DNA from: Oscillospiraceae bacterium
GTDB taxonomy: Bacteria; Bacillota_A; Clostridia; Oscillospirales; Oscillospiraceae
Assembly (NCBI GenBank): GCA_024690695.1
Contig: JAILOS010000068.1
Coordinates: forward strand, 1 to 10,794
DNA: 10,794 nt
Direction of reading: 5' to 3'
This document shows positions 5,431-10,794 of the stretch, piece by piece; position 1 is the first letter of the stretch, and each line of letters opens with the position of its first letter. The translations under genes were made by a program, and so were the position numbers. The notes beneath the pieces were generated by a model. That model worked only from the letters and a program-made list of their open reading frames with translations. It was not told where the DNA came from and made no database searches.

Positions 5431-7416
5431 ATGGCCATTGTAAAAATGAAAAGGCTTCGGCTGATGGCTGTCCGGTCCGAAAGAGACGAGCTGCTGCGCG
5501 AGCTTCTCCGGCACGGCTGCGTGGAGATCAGCGAGCCGCGGGAGCTGCAGGACGAGGCCTTCGCCTCGCTCGTGCGGCGCGAAAGCGGAAACGTGACGGC
5601 CTGCCGCTCCGATTATCAGGCGCTGCAGGCGGCGCTGACGGTGCTCGGCCGCTACGTGCCGGCGAAGTCCCCGCTGCTTGCGCCGAAGCCCGAGGTTTCG
5701 GGCGAGCGCCTGCTGCAGGACGAGGCCTTCGCGCACGCGCTGGAGGTCGCCGGGAAGCTGCGCGAGCTGAGCGACCGCATCCGGCGCATCGGCGCCGAGG
5801 AGAGCCGCTGCCGCAGCCAGATCGAGGCGCTGACGCCCTGGCGGAAGCTGGATCTGCCGCTGGAAACGGAGGGCACGAAGACCAGCGCCGTCACGCTCGG
5901 CTCGATGCCGCTGCGCTCCGATCCGCAGAAGGCGGACGAGCTGCTCGCGGCGGGCGCCGACGAGGCGGAGCTTTTCCCGATCTCCGAGGACCGCTCGCAG
6001 CGCTATCTGCTGCTGCTCAGCAGCCGCGATCAGACGGCCGCGGCGGTCGAGGCGCTCCGCCCGCTCGGCTTCGCGCCGCTGTCCTTCAGCGGCCTGAGCG
6101 GCACGGCGGAGGAGAACGTCCTCGGCGCCGAAAAGCGGCTCAAGGAGCTGGCGGCGGAAAAGGACGAATGCGAGCTCGCGATCGGCGCGCTCGCCGGCGA
6201 GCGGGATGCGCTCAAGCTCGCGAGCGACGCGGCGGAGACCCGCGTCTCCCTGGCCGAGACCCGCGAGAAGCTCTGCGCGACCGACAGCGTCCTGCTGCTG
6301 CAGGGCTGGGTTCCCGCCGAGCGGGAAGAGGAGCTCGCCCGGGTGTTCGAGCGCTTCGGCTGCGCCTGGGAGACCGAGGACCCGCCCGAGGAGGACTACC
6401 CCGAGGTCCCCGTTCTGCTGAAAAACAACAAATTCACCAATTCGCTGAACATGGTCACGAACATGTACAGCCTGCCGGCCTACGGCACCGTGGACCCGAA
6501 CCCGCTGATGGCGCCCTTCTTTATCCTGTTCTTCGGGCTGATGATGGCCGACATGGGCTACGGACTCATCATGATCGCCGCGGCGCTGGTGGCCTTTGCG
6601 AAGATGAAGCCCGACGGCGGCTCGCGCGTCTTCTGCCAGCTGCTGCTGTACGGCGGCGTCGCGACCTTCGCGATGGGCGTTCTGACCGGCGCGTTCTTCA
6701 GCGACGTCCCGTATCAGGTCGTCCATATCCTGAACCCGCAGAGCACCTGGCCGGGCCTGTGGCATCTGTTCAGCCCCGAGACCGACAGCACCCTGGTGCT
6801 CTACGGCTCGATGGTGCTGGGCCTGCTGCATCTGAACACCGGCATGGCCGTGTCCTTCGCGCAGAAGTGGAAGGCCGGCAACAAGGGCGACGCGCTGTTT
6901 GAGGAGGGCTCGCTCTGGGTGATCCTCGTCGGCGCGCTGCTGCTGGCGCTGGATATGCTGCTGCTGCACAGCGGCGCGCTGCAGACCGTCGGCCTCGTGA
7001 TCCTGATCCTCGGCGCGGCGGCGCTGCTGTTCGGCGCCGGGCGCCACGCGAAGGGCTTCGGCAAGGTGACGGCGGCCTTCGGCTGCATCTACAACACGGC
7101 CACGGGCTGGTTCGGCGACGTGCTGAGCTATTCGCGTATCATGGCGCTGATGCTGGCCGGCGGCGTCGTCGGCAAGGTGTTCAACACCGTCGCCGTCATG
7201 CCCGCGCAGAGCAACGGCGTCAACGCGGTCACGGTGATCGCCTTCCTCATCATCTTCGTGCTGGGCCACACGATGAACTTCGCGCTGAACCTGCTGGGCT
7301 GCTACGTGCACGACCTGCGTCTGCAGTGCCTTGAGTTCTTCGGCAAATTCTACACCGACGGCGGAAAGCCCTTCCGCCCGCTCGGCTACAGCCAGACCTA
7401 CGTGAAGGCGAAATAA
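5431..7416 (+). CDS. ntpI: V-type ATP synthase subunit I (membrane a-subunit)
   Basis: A 661-residue protein with a cytoplasmic half (1-355) rich in charged helices that joins the peripheral stalks, and a hydrophobic half (about 360-655) with roughly eight membrane helices, starting at PLMAPFFILFFGLMMADMGYG. It forms the ion half-channels next to the proteolipid ring. Two conserved arginines are visible: Arg569 in LSYSRIMALMLAGG, the site equal to yeast Vph1 Arg735, and Arg630 in DLRLQCLEFFGKFY, equal to Arg799. Length is normal for the family (about 650). ATG 5431 follows the ntpF stop by 1 base with no good ribosome site close by, so initiation probably depends on coupling. A palindromic element and a strong new ribosome site separate it from ntpK. 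Confidence 0.95.
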   Translation: MAIVKMKRLRLMAVRSERDELLRELLRHGCVEISEPRELQDEAFASLVRRESGNVTACRSDYQALQAALTVLGRYVPAKSPLLAPKPEVSGERLLQDEAFAHALEVAGKLRELSDRIRRIGAEESRCRSQIEALTPWRKLDLPLETEGTKTSAVTLGSMPLRSDPQKADELLAAGADEAELFPISEDRSQRYLLLLSSRDQTAAAVEALRPLGFAPLSFSGLSGTAEENVLGAEKRLKELAAEKDECELAIGALAGERDALKLASDAAETRVSLAETREKLCATDSVLLLQGWVPAEREEELARVFERFGCAWETEDPPEEDYPEVPVLLKNNKFTNSLNMVTNMYSLPAYGTVDPNPLMAPFFILFFGLMMADMGYGLIMIAAALVAFAKMKPDGGSRVFCQLLLYGGVATFAMGVLTGAFFSDVPYQVVHILNPQSTWPGLWHLFSPETDSTLVLYGSMVLGLLHLNTGMAVSFAQKWKAGNKGDALFEEGSLWVILVGALLLALDMLLLHSGALQTVGLVILILGAAALLFGAGRHAKGFGKVTAAFGCIYNTATGWFGDVLSYSRIMALMLAGGVVGKVFNTVAVMPAQSNGVNAVTVIAFLIIFVLGHTMNFALNLLGCYVHDLRLQCLEFFGKFYTDGGKPFRPLGYSQTYVKAK

Positions 7417-7426
7417 AAAACGCCGC

Positions 7427-7486
7427 CTCCCCTCACGGGGGAGACCCCTCGGTCGGCTTCGCTGACAGCTCCCCTTGCAGGGGAGC
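7427..7486. repeat. Three-hairpin palindromic intergenic element between ntpI and ntpK
   Basis: Three consecutive hairpins: CTCCCC/GGGGAG (7427-7443), GTCGGC-TTC-GCTGAC (7452-7466, one G-U pair) and an 8-bp perfect stem GCTCCCCT/AGGGGAGC (7468-7486). The first left arm can also pair with the third right arm, so alternative folds exist. The design resembles dispersed REP-like intergenic repeats that I recall from Oscillospirales genomes; copy number could not be tested. The rest of the 7417-7530 gap is AT-rich and ends in the ntpK ribosome site AGGAGG (7517-7522). A classic U-run does not follow directly, so full termination is unlikely. Confidence 0.7.
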
Positions 7487-7512
7487 CTATAAGGTATCAA
7501 TTTTTAATTTGA

Positions 7513-8007
<495 letters not shown>

Positions 8008-8026
8008 TCGGCGGACAGGAGGGTCT

Positions 8027-8626
8027 ATGAAAGGCACTGAAAACATCATCGCACATATCCGGGCCGACGCCGAAGCGCAGTCCGGGGCGATCCTTTCTCA
8101 GGCCGCGGACAAATGCGCCGCCATCCGCGCCGATTTCGAGGCGCAGGCCAAAGCGCGCTACAACGAACGCTTCCTGGCCGGCACCCGCGCCTGCGAGGAC
8201 CGGGTGGACAGCATGGAGCGCATCTCCCAGATGGAAGCGCGCAAGAGCCTGCTTGCGCTCAAGCAGGAGATGGTGTCCCGCAGCTTCGAGCTGGCCTGCC
8301 GGAAGCTCGTGTCGCTGCCCGAGGCGGAGTACGTATCGCTGCTGGCGCGCCTCGCGGCCGAGGCTTCCGTGACCGGCGAGGAGGAGCTCGTCTTCAATTC
8401 GCGCGACCGCGCCGCCGTCGGTGAAAAGGCCGTGAAGGCCGCCAACGACCGGCTCGCGGCCGAGGGCAGGAAGGCCGCGCTCACGCTGAGCGGGGACGTC
8501 GGCGACTTCGCGGGCGGCCTGCTCGTCCGCCGCGGCGCCATTGAAACCAACTGCACCGCGGAGCTTCTGGTGGAGCTCCAGCGCGGCGGGATGTCCGCGG
8601 AGCTGGCAGCGGTGCTCTTCGACTGA
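8027..8626 (+). CDS. ntpE: V-type ATP synthase subunit E (peripheral stalk)
   Basis: A 199-residue subunit with a long charged N-terminal helix (1-90) that would form the right-handed coiled coil with NtpF, followed by a globular C-terminal domain (about 105-199) that binds the top of the catalytic head. The segment GDFAGGLLVRRGAIETNCTAELLVE near the C-terminus fits the conserved GG.vv..gri..nntle pattern of this family. Length matches NtpE/AtpE homologues (about 190-200). ATG 8027 follows AGGAGGG (8017-8023) closely, with a 3-base gap, and lies 19 bases after ntpK. It is cytoplasmic, with no membrane segment. Confidence 0.95.
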   Translation: MKGTENIIAHIRADAEAQSGAILSQAADKCAAIRADFEAQAKARYNERFLAGTRACEDRVDSMERISQMEARKSLLALKQEMVSRSFELACRKLVSLPEAEYVSLLARLAAEASVTGEEELVFNSRDRAAVGEKAVKAANDRLAAEGRKAALTLSGDVGDFAGGLLVRRGAIETNCTAELLVELQRGGMSAELAAVLFD

Positions 8627-8635
8627 GCCCGAGGC

Positions 8636-8641
8636 GGGAGG
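8636..8641 (+). promoter_or_regulatory. Ribosome binding site that fixes the TTG start of ntpC
   Basis: GGGAGG with a 7-base gap to TTG at 8649. No ATG or GTG in frame lies nearby except inside the end of ntpE, so this site decides the start. Confidence 0.8.
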
Positions 8642-8648
8642 AAAGCCA

Positions 8649-9638
8649 TTGACTGCGAAGAGAGAAGACTATCTGTTCCTGTCCGCGACGCTCCGGGCCA
8701 GAGAGACCCGGATGCTCAGCCGCGACAAGGCCGAGCGTCTGCTGGACGCGCCCTCCTTTGCCGAGAGCGCCAAGCTGCTGACCGACTGCGGCTATGAGGA
8801 TATGTCCCAGCTCAACGCCGCGCAGATCGACGCGAGCCTGTCGCAGCGCCGCGCGGAGATCTTCCGCGAGCTCGAGCGTCAGCTGCCCGACCGGACGCTG
8901 CTGGACCTGTTCCGGCTGCGCTACGATTACCACAACGCGAAGGCCCTGCTCAAGGCGGAGGCGATGGGGCTCGATCCCGCGCCGATCCTCAGCGGCGCCG
9001 GGCGCGTCGCGCCCGGGAAGCTGCTGGAGGCCTACCGGGAGGAACGCGCGAACGAGCTGCCGGAGCGGCTGGCCGCCGCGCTCGCCGGGGGCAAGGAGCT
9101 GCTCGCCCGCACGGGCAACCCCCAGCTGCTGGACTTTTCCCTGGACCGCGCCTGCTTTGAGGAGCTGGGCGAGCTGGCCGGGGCTTCGGGCTGCGCGTTC
9201 CTGCGCGGCTACGTCGCCGTGCTGGCCGACAGCACCAACCTCCGAAGCGCGGTGCGCACGCTCCGCATGGGCAAAAACGCCGACTTCCTGCGCGACGCGC
9301 TGGTTCCCGGCGGCCGCGTGGACGCCGGACGCTTTCCGGGCGTCGGCGCCGAGGGGCTCGCGTCCCTGTTCGCCGGCTCTCCGCTGGCGGAGGCGGCCTC
9401 GCTCGGGGCCGCGGCGGTCGAGGGCGGCGGCATGACCGCCTTTGAGCTCGCCTGCGACAACGCCGTGATGCGTTATCTCAAGAGCGCGAAGCTGACGAGC
9501 TTCGGCGTCGAGCCCGTCGCGGCGTATCTGGCCGCCGTGGAGACCGAGATCACCGCGGTGCGCATGATCCTGACGGGCAAGCTCGCGGGCATCGCCCCGC
9601 AGACGATCCGGGAAAGGCTGCGTGATCTGTATGCTTAA
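8649..9638 (+). CDS. ntpC: V-type ATP synthase subunit C (central rotor socket, d-like)
   Basis: A 329-residue, all-helical protein rich in Leu, Ala and Arg, the length of NtpC/AtpC (about 320-335). It forms the funnel that sits on the proteolipid ring and receives the central shaft (subunits D and F). Family-like stretches include the N-terminal YLFLSATLRARETRMLS, LLDLFRLRYDYHNAKALLKA (about 85-104) and the C-terminal helix AYLAAVETEITAVRMILTGKLAGI, matching the E...ir.il.gk.ng pattern. The start is a TTG at 8649 with a well-placed ribosome site; an ATG at 8541 would add 36 residues read out of frame from ntpE and is rejected. Its end overlaps ntpG by 8 bases. Product of the fifth gene in the usual order F-I-K-E-C-G-A. 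Confidence 0.93.
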   Translation: MTAKREDYLFLSATLRARETRMLSRDKAERLLDAPSFAESAKLLTDCGYEDMSQLNAAQIDASLSQRRAEIFRELERQLPDRTLLDLFRLRYDYHNAKALLKAEAMGLDPAPILSGAGRVAPGKLLEAYREERANELPERLAAALAGGKELLARTGNPQLLDFSLDRACFEELGELAGASGCAFLRGYVAVLADSTNLRSAVRTLRMGKNADFLRDALVPGGRVDAGRFPGVGAEGLASLFAGSPLAEAASLGAAAVEGGGMTAFELACDNAVMRYLKSAKLTSFGVEPVAAYLAAVETEITAVRMILTGKLAGIAPQTIRERLRDLYA

Positions 9639-9951
9639 AATCGCTGTGATCGGCGGTCGCGAGACCGTGATGGGCTTCAAGGCCCTCGGCCTGGAGACTT
9701 ACCCCGCCGCGAACGCGGCGGAGGCCGGGCCGATCCTGCGCCGGCTGACGCGCGAGAGCGAGGACTACGCCATCATCTACATCGAGGAGAACCTGGCGGC
9801 CGAGCTCGAGCACGAGATCGCCCGCTTCAAAGACCAGCCCAAGCCGGCCGTGATCCTGATCCCCGGCCGCGAGGGCAGTATCGGCCTCGGGCAGACGGCG
9901 CTCCGCGCCGCCGTGGAGCGTGCCGTCGGCACGAACATCCTGGGCGACTGA
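9631..9951 (+). CDS. ntpG: V-type ATP synthase subunit F (central shaft)
   Basis: A 106-residue small alpha/beta protein (MLKIAVIGGRETVMGFKALGL at the start) with the family features DYAIIYIEENLA and the C-terminal PAVILIPGREGSIGLG. The latter resembles E. hirae NtpG, which reads PAIILIPSHQGTLGIG from memory. It binds subunit D in the rotating shaft and can act as a regulatory element. ATG 9631 overlaps the last 8 bases of ntpC. A GTG at 9622 would add three residues and sits nearer the purine-rich GGAAAGG (9611-9617); the ATG is preferred because homologues begin directly at the KIAVIG strand. Translation is probably coupled to ntpC. Confidence 0.93.
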   Translation: MLKIAVIGGRETVMGFKALGLETYPAANAAEAGPILRRLTRESEDYAIIYIEENLAAELEHEIARFKDQPKPAVILIPGREGSIGLGQTALRAAVERAVGTNILGD

Positions 9952-9987
9952 ACGCGAATTACGATTGATTGAGAGGAAGATTGAACC

Positions 9988-10794
9988 ATGAGCGGAACAA
10001 TTACCAAGGTATCCGGCCCGCTTGTCGTGGCCGAGGGTCTGGCCGACGCCAACGTCTCCGACGTCGTGCGCGTGGGCTCTCAGCACCTGATCGGCGAGAT
10101 CCTGAACATGACCGGCGACCGGGCTTCCATTCAGGTCTATGAAGAGACCTCCGGCCTCGGCCCCGGCGCCCGGGTCGTGACGACCGGCATGCCCATGTCC
10201 GTGGAGCTCGGACCCGGCATGCTCAACAATATCTACGACGGCATCCAGCGCCCGCTGCCCGAGGTGCGCGCGCAGGCGGGCGACAACATCACCCGCGGCA
10301 TCGACGTGCCCGCGCTCAACCGCAGCAAAAAGTGGGACTTCAAGGCCGTCGCCCGCCCCGGCGACAAGCTCGTCGCCGGCGACGTGATCGGCACCGTGCA
10401 GGAGACCAGCGCGATCCTGCACAAGATCATGGTCCCCGTCGGCCTGTCCGGCGAGATCGTGCGCATCGCAAGCGGCGACTACACCGTGACCGAGACGGTC
10501 GCCGTGCTGAAGGACGCGAAGGGCGTCGAGCACGAGCTGAGCATGATGCAGCGCTGGCCCGTCCGCATCGCCCGCCCCTACGCCAGAAAATACGTGCCGA
10601 GCCGCCCGATGAACAGCGGCCAGCGCATCATCGACACGATGTTCCCGATCGCGAAGGGCGGCACCGCCGCCGTCCCCGGCCCCTTCGGCTCGGGCAAGAC
10701 GGTCGTGCAGCACCAGCTCGCCAAGTGGTCGGACGTGGACATCGTGGTCTACATCGGCTGCGGCGAGCGCGGCAACGAGATGACCGACGTGCTG
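9988..10794 (+). CDS. ntpA: V-type ATP synthase subunit A, catalytic (C-terminus cut by window end)
   Basis: The first 269 of about 590 residues are present. An N-terminal beta-barrel ([17 protein letters not shown] onward) is followed by the non-homologous bulge region characteristic of A subunits (about 110-190, including RPLPEVRAQ and KKWDFKAV) and the nucleotide-binding domain. The P-loop GPFGSGKT is at 231-238 with Lys237 for phosphate binding. The GCGERGNEM segment (257-265) carries Glu260, the presumed general base. It hydrolyses or makes ATP in the A3B3 head. ATG 9988 follows AGAGGAAG (9972-9979) with an 8-base gap. The B and D subunits normally follow and should lie just beyond the window. 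Confidence 0.98.
   Translation, partial: MSGTITKVSGPLVVAEGLADANVSDVVRVGSQHLIGEILNMTGDRASIQVYEETSGLGPGARVVTTGMPMSVELGPGMLNNIYDGIQRPLPEVRAQAGDNITRGIDVPALNRSKKWDFKAVARPGDKLVAGDVIGTVQETSAILHKIMVPVGLSGEIVRIASGDYTVTETVAVLKDAKGVEHELSMMQRWPVRIARPYARKYVPSRPMNSGQRIIDTMFPIAKGGTAAVPGPFGSGKTVVQHQLAKWSDVDIVVYIGCGERGNEMTDVL

Noticed and set aside
7462..7493. Possible internal promoter for ntpK (CTGACA, then TATAAG)
   Set aside because: The 20-base spacer is too long and the -35 lies inside the hairpins, so it is too weak to call without transcript data.
5206..7500. A 764-codon open frame on the minus strand across ntpF and ntpI
   Set aside because: It is a shadow of GC-rich codon use: the product is a low-complexity Arg/Gln/Ala/His mix with no recognisable domain, while the plus strand encodes a clear ntpI.

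Overview
The window comes from a high-GC, low-redundancy bacterial chromosome, most likely a gut-type Clostridia member of the Oscillospirales. This is an inference from three things seen here: strong GGAGG-type ribosome sites, GC-rich coding DNA with AT-rich sigma-A-like promoters, and a V-type (archaeal/vacuolar-like) ATPase operon in the ntpFIKECGA order known from Enterococcus and clostridia. No RNA genes, CRISPR arrays, transposases or phage genes were seen.

Region 1 (1-2404, minus strand) holds two flavoenzyme genes. The upstream one (1016-2404) closely resembles, from memory, the Cutibacterium (Propionibacterium) acnes polyunsaturated fatty acid isomerase that makes conjugated linoleic acid. 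The downstream one (1-959, cut by the window edge) is a CrtI/phytoene-dehydrogenase-like oxidoreductase. A hairpin with a U-run lies between them. Region 2 (2405-2577) is a divergent intergenic region with a promoter facing each way and an AT-rich palindrome between them.

Region 3 (2578-4897, plus strand) is a tight three-gene unit: an AMP-forming acyl ligase, a free-standing acyl carrier protein and a double-hotdog acyl-ACP thioesterase. It ends in a strong intrinsic terminator. Together with the divergent flavoenzymes it looks like a compact fatty-acid activation, carriage, release and double-bond remodelling module. I know of no described system with this exact composition, so this is the most interesting part of the window. 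Its pathway is inferred, not proven.

Region 4 (about 5020-10794, plus strand) is the V-type ATPase operon with its own promoter: subunits H/G-like stalk (ntpF), membrane a/I (ntpI), proteolipid K (ntpK), E (ntpE), C/d (ntpC), F (ntpG) and the start of catalytic A (ntpA, cut by the window end). The proteolipid carries the Thr-Gln, Gln and Glu residues that bind Na+ in the Enterococcus hirae enzyme, so a sodium-coupled ATPase is predicted. A three-hairpin palindromic element sits between ntpI and ntpK, exactly where subunit stoichiometry must rise sharply.
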